Shown here: positions 55,588-64,000 of the stretch, one piece after another
Layout of the letters: the number at the start of each line of letters is the position of its first letter
How positions within the stretch are numbered: position 1 is the first letter of the stretch
Assembly: GCA_944472135.2 (NCBI GenBank)
Contig: OX235262.1
Coordinates: 57,260,440 to 57,324,439, forward strand
Direction: 5' to 3'
DNA length: 64,000 nucleotides
Source: Trichobilharzia regenti
Lineage: Eukaryota; Platyhelminthes; Trematoda; Strigeidida; Schistosomatidae
Notes under the pieces: generated by a model
Told to the model about the DNA's origin: nothing
The model's input: only the letters and a program-made list of their open reading frames with translations
The model's database searches: none
Translations under genes and position numbers: made by a program

Positions 55588-56046
55588 CATGATATCCATG
55601 GATGCTAAATCCCTTTCCACCAATGTTTCTCTCACTAAAACTATTTGCTATCAGGTCATCCAATTCACGTCGGAATCAGAGATGAACTCGGAGCTCCATT
55701 TTCTAGATGCTTTTTTTCTAAAAAGGAGATCTGACGGTTCCCTTTAAAGATCTATCTATGCATGGGAAACCTACATGGAATGATCAATACACGAGTTTTT
55801 ATACCTGGCTCCCTTTGAGAAGAAACAGAAATCAGATCCACTTCTCATCCTTAAGAATACAAACGATAGTAAACCGGAGCAAGTCAGACAAGTCCTCATA
55901 GAGAATGGATATCCTTCAAGATTCATCGAGAAAAACATGAAATTAAAAAAAAGCCAGAAAGAAGCCCAGACGTTGCAGAAGAAACTGTTATTTATGAACT
56001 GTGATACTGTGGCTGAGATTCTGAAGAACTGATTGTCCATATCACT
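55588..56046 (+). pseudogene. PLE RT-linker, right arm of palindrome
   Basis: The plus strand reads MDAKSLSTNVSLTKTICYQV, ESEMNSELHFLDAFFL, a frameshift at about 55745, RSIYAWETYMEWSIHEF, KPEQVRQVLIENGYPSRFIE and a Lys-rich end. These are RT and linker of a PLE, distinct from PLE-I in sequence. The 98-bp spacer (55490-55587) continues the left-arm reading frame on minus, so the left copy extends further 5' than the right. Confidence 0.75.
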
Positions 56047-56049
56047 GAG

Positions 56050-56591
56050 CAACGGATGAGTTTCTACAACCGTTAAATGATCAATGAATGTGTGAAAGAT
56101 AAACTGTCACTTTGGGCCTTGTTCAATGTGTGTGTGTGTGTTTATTGTAAATTGACTTGTTCCTATGGGGTGTTAATTATATTGACGGCACAAAGCTCAC
56201 ACTTTCCAAACGCATGTCTGAATATTTCTCCTTCTCTTTCAATTTCACAGAAATTATAGAAAACACTATATACATATATATATCAGCATATTTGTTAATT
56301 TTATATCCATTGATAAGAAAATATCAAGTTGATACATGTCACTTTTGGTTTATATCCTAAATTCGATTTAAAGCAGAGTTTAGAATAACACATAATGATA
56401 AATACTTAAAAATAAACAAATAAATAATGAAACGAAGAAAAATCTACAAACAAAGAAAGTTGAATAAATTCATCTAATCATCTTTTGATCCATGTTTCGA
56501 TCTGATCTCCTTTCTTGAACATTCTTTTCTTCGTTCACAATAGAAAAATCAGTCAATAAATAAAATGAAATACATTTGTCGAACTGTCTTG

Positions 56592-56622
<31 letters not shown>

Positions 56623-57930
56623 GTACTGAGATGAATGAGTAAAGAATGGTGAAATTTAAAATTGGACAGTATTCATCTGTCTTTCCTCACTTCTTTAAGA
56701 AGTGAGTGTGTCTAGAATGGTCTACTTTCTCACTCCTTTGTTGTTCGCTTTCAGTTTTTATTCTTCTTCTAGACTGTTCAATACTGGTTGTTAATGCAAA
56801 TGGATAGTAAACATGTCATCAACTCTACTACTTATTTGTAATTGAAGAAAAGGAATTATAAAGGAAGGGAGTTGAGTGAATCAATGAATGAATGAATGGT
56901 GAAAAGTGTATGTTTTGTTGGTGGTGTTGTTGTTGTCGGTAATGGTGGTGGTGGTGGTGGTAGTGGGTGGTGCGATCACAATGAATGTGACATTCACCAC
57001 AACGACAAAAGTATTAAGAAAAAAATACCCCATCAATTGCTACCACAGTTACCATAAAGCTAAAAGACCACCACTAAGTTTATATTGTTGTTTTTGACCA
57101 GCACAAGTTGTATCCTCAGGAAATGATCGAAAAAAATGATTAAAAAAAGTTGTCAGAAAAGAAGAAGAATATTTACGAAAAAGATCTCATCACCGTCAGC
57201 GTCACCGTCATCATCATCATCATCCTTGTGATATTTTTAAAAAGAAATGCGACAGAAATTAATTTTTTGTTTCGAAGATAGAGAGAACACCTTTGTGTGA
57301 AGTGCACAGCATGATTCTGACACGACAATAATATTTCTTTATTGTTTTGTTTTGTTTATTTGTGTTTAATTGTTTTGTTGGGTTAATGACAGGCCTTTAT
57401 TGCTTCACTTAATAAGTCTAATAATTTAAGGTATGTGTGTGTGTGTGTTTATAATTTGGATGTTGGCCAAAAGTGGACAACATGCTTAATATTTGTTTTG
57501 TTCTTTGTAATGTGATTTGATAGAGTTGACATTCTTTGAATAATTTTAATAAGTGTAATCAAAGTGAACAAAAGTGGAGAAAGAAAAAAACCCCGAATAG
57601 AAAGAATGACACGAAAATAATAAAAACTTCATTAACAAAAAAGAAGAATAGTTGTTGATTGTGTTAGCGGTTTCACTTCTAGTGTACTTTGTCGACATGT
57701 TTACTTTTCTCCTGGTTTCTTTTCATGTGACAAGAGTAACAACAAGAGAAATAAGGTGTTGAATATGATTAACTGAAGAATGTGTAGTCAGTTGTGAAGA
57801 ATTTCGCTTCTTCTTTTCTTGTTGAGTAAAGCTGATAGACGAAAATGTTGTGTGTGTGTGTGAGTATGTGTATAATGAGTATGATGATAATGTGTAGCTG
57901 TATGATACTTCAAAGAGGTTCATTTCACTG
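56050..57930. repeat. Unique AT-rich DNA with microsatellites
   Basis: GT runs at about 56126-56142 and 57430-57449, (AAT)n at 56595-56622, (GGT)n at 56943-56962, (ATC)n at 57214-57230. No family or exon recognised. The 63-codon frame at 56906 is made by TTG/GGT repeats. Confidence 0.55.
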
Positions 57931-57934
57931 CTTT

Positions 57935-58620
57935 CCCTGTTGTCTTTTTAAGCTAACTCTACCACTGGTCATCTCCTCTTCACAGGATCTCTAACATGTC
58001 ATACTTGGACACAGAGAGTCAATTTGTTGTTTTCCATTTCGATTCTATTCGAGAGTCTGACTAGAGTGTGATATCACCCAATCACCCACTCTTCAGCGTA
58101 TATTCAATCCATCTCAATTCCTTTTGTACATATCTGTTGGACAACAGGTCGGCTGGTTGCTTGCATAAGTTACCCATTGCTTACTTATTCTTTTTGGACA
58201 ACTGATCTTCATTATCGAGCCAGGTGAAGGCAGCTGTTGATAAAATTATGCAGTCTATTGGAAATGCTTTTGGTGTTGTACAAGCCAAGTCTCGTAACCA
58301 TATAGAAGAACTGAGTCAACACTAGTGTTGTGCTTAGGCCTGTCTCGCTTCTGTAATCCTTGCTTTGACATCTTCACTGCCGTCTATAGTTAAACGATGC
58401 TGTCTAGATAAGTGAAAGAGGTGGCTTCCTTCACATTTCCCCCGCTGATAGTGATTGGTGCTTACAGTTGTGGGTCAGGTGTCTTCATAACCTCTATCTT
58501 CTCTTGAAGTCTTGTCTTCACAGCTTCTTCTGACGATCTGTTGGTTTTTGCTATAGATCTTGGCATCTGTGTGGCATTAGAAATAAACCATCAGCGAAAT
58601 CCTGATTCCCTAAGCTAATT
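57935..58620 (-). pseudogene. RTE-A LINE 3' half, old copy
   Basis: Collinear with the other RTE-A copies on minus: GGTGATATCACACT block, GTCATTTGTCATAACT-type thumb end, ACTTTCTCACTTATCTAGACAG near 58410, and the CATCTTCACTGCC block. Many indels. SINE-T 58635-58870 lies right beside it. Confidence 0.6.
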
Positions 58621-58634
58621 TTTCTGGTTCTAAA

Positions 58635-58870
58635 GATTTCGGTGGCACGGTGGTAAGGAGGCTCGCCGACCATGCACATGGTCCGGGGTTCTATCCCCGA
58701 CCACAGACGCACTCTTTTACCTCGCTAAGCCACAAATAATGCTTATAAAGAGGAAAGGTTGGGCATGAGACTAGCAACCCCGTCCTGTAAAATCAAACAC
58801 TGCTACAGAAACTCCAAGCCACTAGCTTGAAGTCCTATGTTCCACTGGGGAACGTGAAGGAGAGAAAAAA
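58635..58870 (+). mobile_element. SINE-T, best-preserved copy
   Basis: A-box GGTGGCACGGTGGTAAGG, B-box GGGGTTCTATCCCC, AAGAGGAAAGGTTGGGCATG, CTAGCAACCCCGTCCTGTAAAA, CTGCTACAGAAACTCCAAG, then AGCTTGAAGTCCTATGTTCC, matching the RTE-A terminus GCTGAAGCCCTATGTTCC. No long poly(A). Confidence 0.8.
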
Positions 58871-58874
58871 AGGT

Positions 58875-59175
58875 GTCTGTCTTTTCACTACCCACAGTCT
58901 TTTGCATGATCCAATCCCCTATAATCAGTAATATTATCGGTGATAACAGGTAGTCTTGTCTAACTCATGTGTTTGTTTCAGAGGATAAGCTGAGCTTTCT
59001 GTTGTTGTGAAATATCTATTTATGGATCATTAAAGTCATTGTTATTTTCCATATTTCACTGGATTTCCGGATTTCACCCAACTTGATTGACATTTTTCAT
59101 ACAATAATTTAAAACGCATGAATCTGACTTATATTAACTGCATTGCCTATTTTCTAATTGAAATAGTTTTCTATA
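58875..59175. other. No gene seen
   Basis: Unassigned. Confidence 0.4.
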
Positions 59176-59179
59176 GTTT

Positions 59180-59525
59180 GGTTTGTAGGGGTTAGTTATG
59201 TTTTTACGAGTTGATCACGGATTGATATCAGTTAGAGAGCCATTGAAAAGCAGCTAGGAGTACTGGACATCTGTTTCATTCTAGTTTGGGAATCATCAGC
59301 AGTATGCAGTCATGGGGGTTCGAAACCAGGACCTTCCGGTTACAAGGCCAGCTGGCTCGTATACCATTCAGCCACTGGAACCCGATTCAATGGCCAGCCC
59401 ATGAGTTCTAACTTCTAGCAATTCGTGATGCATTTAGCGTGACCCAACCAATGTCGTCGGTGGGAAATCCATCCTCACACGTGACCTCTGGATGAACCTC
59501 ACTGGTCACGACTTCTCACTAGAAA
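59180..59525 (-). mobile_element. HHR-SINE, near full length
   Basis: On minus: GTGAGAAGTCGTGACCAGTG start at 59518, GCGAGTGTGAGGATG-type body, GGTTCCAGTGGCTGAATGG A-box, B-box GGTTTCGAACCC, hammerhead (59305-59260), and tail running to CCCCTACAAACC at 59186. Both ends are visible, giving a unit of about 340 bp. Confidence 0.75.
59260..59305 (-). ncRNA. Hammerhead ribozyme, core intact, stem II weakened
   Basis: Stem I TACTG/CAGTA, core CTGATGA, GAAA and triplet GTC all present. Stem II reads TTCC/GAAT with two mismatches. Possibly slow or inactive. Confidence 0.7.
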
Positions 59526-59529
59526 TAAT

Positions 59530-59990
59530 TTTGACGATTACTTAATCTTTATGCATGAATACTTCCTAAGATTCAGTGTAAAACATATTTTGAGTTTATA
59601 AATTCAACAGAATACAATAGTGTATATTAATGATCTGGTACATTAGGACTAATAATGATTAGTGCTCAAAAAAAGAACTATGCAAAAAGTGCCTGTTTCA
59701 TGGTATCTAACACAGGTTAAATATTGAAGCTGAGACAATCCGAAATAGCTTTGCGTTGGAAAACTAAGCTATGAATGCAATGAATGCTAATTTATGCTGA
59801 CATTAAATGAAATAAGTAATAGAACTTGGCTACTTTGGTCGAGTATAATTCCATTATGGAGAAATTTTATTTTATTAAAGTCTCACAGTGTTATGCAGGA
59901 CATTAAATGAAACCTGAGTTGATGCAGAATTCGAAATAGTGAAGTTACTATTATGTGTACCCTTACTGTTTTTCGTGCTTCTATAATTTA
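59530..59990. other. Mostly unassigned; PLE terminal half-repeat
   Basis: 59838-59900 matches the arm of 40869-41266 (GAGTATAATTCCATTATGG, CACAGTGTTATGCAG). The rest shows nothing. Confidence 0.45.
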
Positions 59991-59994
59991 AAAA

Positions 59995-60150
59995 GTAGAT
60001 TACTTGTTAGTCACGCATGTCGTCTAGGTTCGATTCCCGGCCGGCGCACTTCAAAACTTCGCTGATATAAAGTGTAAAAGGGGAAAGGTTGGCTGTCACT
60101 TCTTTAAGAAACAAAACACAGCTAGTGGAACTTCAAAAGTGGGGGCCTAG
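59995..60150 (+). mobile_element. SINE-T copy
   Basis: B-box AGGTTCGATTCCCGG, AAAGGGGAAAGGTTGGCTG, ACACAGCTAGTGGAACTTCAA. The A-box half is missing. Confidence 0.65.
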
Positions 60151-60186
60151 AATTCCGCTTTAAAAGCAAATAGTGAAAAATTATTT

Positions 60187-60658
60187 AGTTGGAGGATTTC
60201 ATCATGAACTGACAACAGTTAGAGAACCATTTGAAAACCTGCAAGGAGTACTGGAGGGCTGTTCCGTCAGCCTAGTTTTGGAATTTTCAGCAGTATACAC
60301 CCACCGGCAGGGTTCAAACCCAGGACCTTCTGGTTTCAAGACAAGCTTGAAGACCATCAAGCCACTGGGACCCGATCCAATGACATTGCGAAGTGGTACG
60401 TCTGTGTCATGAATTGGCAGAAGTTAGAATTCATGGGCTAGCCATTGGATCAGGTCCCAGTGGCTTAATAGTCAACAAGTTCGCCTTGTAACCAGAAGGT
60501 CCTGGGCTCGAACCCCGTTGGTGAGTGCATGTTGTTGAAGAGTCCCAAACTAGACTGACGGAACAGCTGTCCAGTACTCCTTCCAGGTTTTCCAATGTCA
60601 GCTCATGATGAAATCCTCCAACCAATCAAACAAAAATATCCCTACAAAAACCAATACT
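60187..60658. mobile_element. HHR-SINE fold-back with target-site duplication
   Basis: A minus unit (60187-about 60400) and a plus unit (about 60405-60658), heads inward. The flanks TGAAAAATTATTT (60174-60186) and TGAAAAAATTATTT (60659-60672) duplicate the target with one extra A. The left arm lacks the terminal tail; the right has ACAAAAACCAATACT. Both hammerheads carry the CTG insertion in stem II and damaged cores (CTGAAAA; TTGAAGA). Confidence 0.8.
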
Positions 60659-60844
60659 TGAAAAAATTATTTCCCAGTAGCATTTAAATATTTCATTCTA
60701 GCAAATGAATTAGTGTGATTATTCACCATAATTCTATTTTAATGTCAGCATATTAGGATAAACAGAAATTTTTGTCGTCCTGTACATTGGATATAAGACT
60801 AGATTATCATTTACTGTCTCACAAAATGTATCAGTAAGAAATTG

Positions 60845-61800
60845 AATATTATTATTATTGTTTCCCTTAGTTCCTAGAGGAACATAGGGCTTCAGCCTCG
60901 CGTCTCCATTGTGTTCGGTTCTCTACCAACGTTTTCACCTGGCTCCACATCTACCCACATGCTTTCATCTCCTCTTCACATGACCTCCTCCAAGTCACCC
61001 TTGCACTGATGACCAACTCACCGCTTCCCACTCGGGTTCCACTCGAGCGATGGCCTGTCTTGGGATGTCACTTGATGGTTCCCTCAAAGTATGGCCAATC
61101 CATCTCTATTTCTTCCTGCTTGTTTGTTGCACAATCGGTTCCTGGTTGGTTTGTCCCCGACGAACCCTATTGCTGATCTTTTGTGGGCATCTGATCTTGA
61201 GTGGTATTGAGAAAAGACAGCTGTTGATGAAGGTGTGTAGTTTCTTTGAGATTCTCTTTATGACGCGGCGCCAAGTCTCTGATCCGTATAGTAAGTAGCG
61301 CTGACTTCACATTGGAGTTGAAAATCTGGATCTTATTTTTGATGCTAGGTGCTGTTGACCTCCAAACAGACTTGAAAGTAATGAAAGCTTGTCTTGCTTT
61401 CCTGATCCTCGATTTTATATCCTTGTCAGTTCCGTTCGCCTGTAGTTGAAACGATGCTTCCCAGGTAGGTAGGTAGGTAGGTAAAGGAGGTTGTTTCTTT
61501 CAGATTTCTCCCATGTACGCTGACTGATTGTTGTCTGTTGTTACTGCTGTGGCTGCTGCTGTTGGCCAGGAATCTTTACCACCTCTGTTTTCTCTATGTT
61601 CACCTGAAGGAAGTCCTATCTTCTCTGAATGCTTCTTCTGCCAGCTTGTGGCTTTTCACTTGTATATCTTCCATTTTGTGGATAAGCAGACATATATCAT
61701 CGGAGTGGAGTCCAGATCCTTCAAGCTGCTTTTTGTGTCAGTCCATTTTATGCCTGTTTTCCTCACTGCCCAGCTGAATATTACACTACTTCTTTTAAAC
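60845..61800 (-). pseudogene. RTE-A LINE 3' half
   Basis: On minus: ISTYLQNGRYTSEKPQAGRR-like region frameshifted near 61650, FHYLPTYLP from the GGTA repeat at 61463, then the FQVCLEVNST thumb region, and the terminal CCCTATGTTCCTCTAGGAAC at 60875 with an ATTATTATT tail. Closely resembles 29225-30200. Confidence 0.75.
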
Positions 61801-62720
61801 ATCAATATGAATCTGACTACTGTGTTGTGAAAGGCTTAAGTGATGCTAAAATTCTAACGAAAAACATCTGTCTATCTATCTATTAATCTATCATAATCTT
61901 TCAAGTGTTTTGATTATGAAATATACAAATTGCAGGAATTTTGTCAACAAATTCTAATACAGGTGGAATACCACTAGAATATTCTAAATAAAACGCTTAA
62001 AAAGATTTTTCATTCATTTATTCATAAATAACTAGAAGAAAAAGTTAAGAGGGTAACACACTCACACACACACACATCCACACATAAAAAATGCATCCAT
62101 ATGTCTTGTTTTGGTATTAAGTGCTGGCATTTTTTTTCTTCTTTATGCCAGCTTATCAATCAGTTTACTGATTAATTTAAACAACTTTGACAGGTAAAAG
62201 TCTTTTATTTCCACAAGTTTGTTGCTTTTTTTATTTATTGAAATTACCGGTAAAATGTGGTGCTATTCCAGCCTACAATTATTCCGTAATAATTAGGAAC
62301 CACTTCTCCTCTATTTTGTTTTTTGACAAGATGAAGGGCGACAGAAAGAGGGAGAGATAGATAGATAACTGGGAAGTTTAGATAACAGTGATAGCGTGTG
62401 TTTATACTTGTCTGTGTACAACTATCTATCATGAAAGGCAATCAACTGAAGACAAGAAAAGACATGTAAAGTGTTACTTTTAATGAATAAGTTGTGTTTT
62501 GAAAATATAGTTCTAATACAGAAGACAATTGTAACACTTTATGTTATATATATATGTACCACAATTACCTGATATCCTCATTACATTACTACTAGCCTGT
62601 TGGTGAAATATATGAGTGTTTTACAGTGATGGATTATCAGGGATTTAAAAAACAATTGAAACATCAACTCTAAACTAGTACAGAATGTATGTGAATTATA
62701 GATAAACTGATTCCAGAGTT
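61801..62720. repeat. Unique DNA with microsatellites
   Basis: (CA)n at about 62059-62078, GATA run near 62355, TA run near 62547. No coding signal. Confidence 0.45.
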
Positions 62721-62724
62721 TTAT

Positions 62725-63290
62725 ATATCCCATTGATTGATTATATCAGACTGAAGTGTTCACTGTCGCTTACCATTTCGCCTGCTAGTACCAACGCTTC
62801 AATGATATCTAGAGATTAACATGATGTTATTTCGGTTGGTGGTGGTGACTAGCAGTGAAATCCAGGATGCACATTCCCCCCCCTCCCCTATTTTAGAAAT
62901 GATCATCTGGATGTACCTGAAATCCACAATGAGTGATGGCATTCTCACTGTTATCCAAATTGAGCAAGCATCCATCGTTTCAAATGGCAAAAAGTTATTC
63001 ATTCAGTCTAGTAGATAACAACATGTTAATCTTTAGACTTGCTAACAGAGACTGGACAGATGAGTCAACGGAATATACAACATTAGCTTAAAAAGACAAA
63101 ACAATAGTCGATGCGTATTGCTTATGAGGTAGCTTTTGTGTCCTGAGTGACCACCTAGTAGGTAATGCTTTGGCACTTTGAAACGATGGGTGTTGGGTAT
63201 GAGTTTCAATGAGAACAACATCACTCATTGTGGATTACAGGTGCATACAGATGACAAGTCCCAGATAGGACGAAGTACTGGATAGGTGTT
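62725..63290. mobile_element. S-malpha pair, fold-back, degenerate
   Basis: The left unit on minus (62725-63000) has the upstream-type block ATTGATTATATCAGACTGAAG, CAACGCTTCAATGATATC and a ruined hammerhead at about 62865-62925. The right unit on plus (63145-63290) has A-box-like CCTAGTAGGTAATGC, a weak B-box, CAGATGACAAGTCCC and GATAGGACGAAG. The ribozyme 3' half is replaced by HHR-SINE sequence at 63268. Confidence 0.55.
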
Positions 63291-63560
63291 TCGTCTATTA
63301 CTTCACTCCCTGACGGTTTTCCAATGGTTTTCAAACTGATGTCAGCTGATGATAAATATTAATTTATTAATATTCTATTTAAGTTAAATCACAAAATGGT
63401 ATCAGTTTGAGAAGCGCTGAAAACTAGGAGTCTGAATTCATGAGCTATTAGAGATTCTTTCCCAATGGTTAAATGGATTATAGACTGATTTTGTAACCTA
63501 GAGACCCTGGGATTCTATCTCCAGTTAGAGTGATGCATCCTGCTTACTGGCCATAAAAAA
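63265..63560 (+). mobile_element. HHR-SINE remnants joined to S-malpha
   Basis: TACTGGATAGGTGTTTCGTC and GGTTTTCCAATGGTTTTC are HHR-SINE pieces. 63450-63530 has a worn tRNA-like head (CAATGGTTAAATGG, GGGATTCTATCTCC). Confidence 0.4.
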
Positions 63561-63684
63561 TCTAAAGGATGGAGGCTATAACAACTGTGAACGGACACGT
63601 GAACATCATCCCTGAATGCTACACAATATTAATTATCCATTTCATTAGATTTTCTACGAGTGTCATTGATAGGCACTTGATATC

Positions 63685-63909
63685 ATGCAACAATTTTTTC
63701 TAAGGGAATTTTTGTCAGACTGTGAGCACCCATTCTACCTGAAGCTCCAATCCTGTGTCTCCTCAGGTAAAACAAGAAGTCTTTTCAGAAGAATTTATGC
63801 CCTTACGTCTAAGTATAAAAATTCCACTATACCACATTTAGCACGTACTTTATGTGATGAAAATAGTGTCAGGCATGAACTAACTAACATTCTTTTTACT
63901 ATTAAATAA
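63685..63909 (+). pseudogene. Possible LINE ORF2 fragment between endonuclease and RT
   Basis: A 74-codon frame: CVSSGKTRSLFRRIYALTSK, then NSTIPHLARTLCDEN and HELTNIL. Spacing and tone resemble the endonuclease-to-RT linker of CR1/Jockey LINEs (a K.FY...R..T pattern, then IPxL). AATAAA follows the stop at 63904. I do not recognise a precise family. It could also be a host exon. Confidence 0.25.
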
Positions 63910-64000
63910 ACCACTTCCACCACCTTTACAACATCCAACTGTTTTGTTATATTTATAATCCTCTCAATTTTACGTTTTTGTTTATTTTTTTCATAGGTGT

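Noticed and set aside
23442..63530. tRNA genes, suggested by many A-box and B-box pairs
   Set aside because: None folds as a full tRNA with acceptor and anticodon stems. All are heads of SINEs with shared bodies.
1..64000. CRISPR array, phage, operon or other prokaryotic system
   Set aside because: Base composition, split and decayed LINE, PLE and LTR elements and RNA polymerase III SINEs are those of a metazoan nuclear genome; no regularly spaced short repeats were found.

Overview
The window looks like nuclear DNA of a blood fluke (Schistosoma or a close schistosome relative). The evidence is: very AT-rich sequence packed with RTE-clade LINE fragments, Penelope-like elements (PLEs) with GIY-YIG endonuclease remnants, BEL/Pao and Gypsy-type LTR retrotransposon pieces, tRNA-headed SINEs, and above all short repeats carrying hammerhead ribozymes of the S-malpha type known from schistosomes. 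There is no bacterial gene organisation, no rRNA, no genuine tRNA gene and no CRISPR array. Nearly every recognisable coding stretch is a broken transposable element. The only plausible host-coding sequence is a possible first exon at 46754-46943.

Layout. 1-7170: a minus-strand BEL/Pao element (gag about 6239 to 4950, zinc knuckles and protease about 760-60). It is interrupted by a Gypsy-like gag (965-1775), a 135-bp LINE tail (1775-1912) and a 2.55-kb 5'-truncated LINE copy (2388-4945). It is followed by two BEL LTRs placed tail to tail (6469-7170). 7540-10052: a long RTE LINE ORF on minus (called RTE-B here). 11430-16460: two PLE remnants on plus; one is split by a CR1/Jockey-like LINE (12533-15870) whose 2.7-kb 3' region is the same sequence as 2388-4945 in inverted orientation. 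17335-22230: an RTE-A tail, a second copy of the tail-to-tail LTR pair in inverted orientation, another LTR, and a second BEL gag region on minus. 22230-32600: SINEs, RTE-A copies, PLE fragments and an S-malpha fold-back. 33000-35040: unique AT-rich DNA with a long TA microsatellite. 35045-45930: ribozyme SINEs, PLE fragments and RTE copies. 46754-46943: candidate host exon. 47170-49085: a PLE with inverted terminal repeats, containing a perfect ribozyme-SINE fold-back. 49640-64000: more SINEs and LINE tails, a PLE palindrome of about 1 kb (55018-56046), and two unique stretches (52770-54035, 56050-57930).

How the parts relate. RTE-A copies are 5'-truncated and end in ATT-type repeats. A tRNA-headed SINE (SINE-T) shares its 3' end with RTE-A and its body with what looks like the RTE-A leader at 32235-32540, so RTE-A is its probable mobiliser. 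Two ribozyme SINE families occur (S-malpha, and a second family called HHR-SINE here). Both have A-box and B-box promoter motifs followed by a hammerhead with a self-complementary stem III. Six times they occur as fold-backs with the tRNA-like or ribozyme ends inward and tails outward; three of these are bounded by target-site duplications, which shows that the fold-back integrated as one unit. This recurrent head-to-head integration of ribozyme SINEs is the most unusual signal in the window.

All calls come from reading the sequence. Names such as RTE-A, RTE-B, PLE-I to III, SINE-T and HHR-SINE are local labels. Boundaries of old repeats are approximate.
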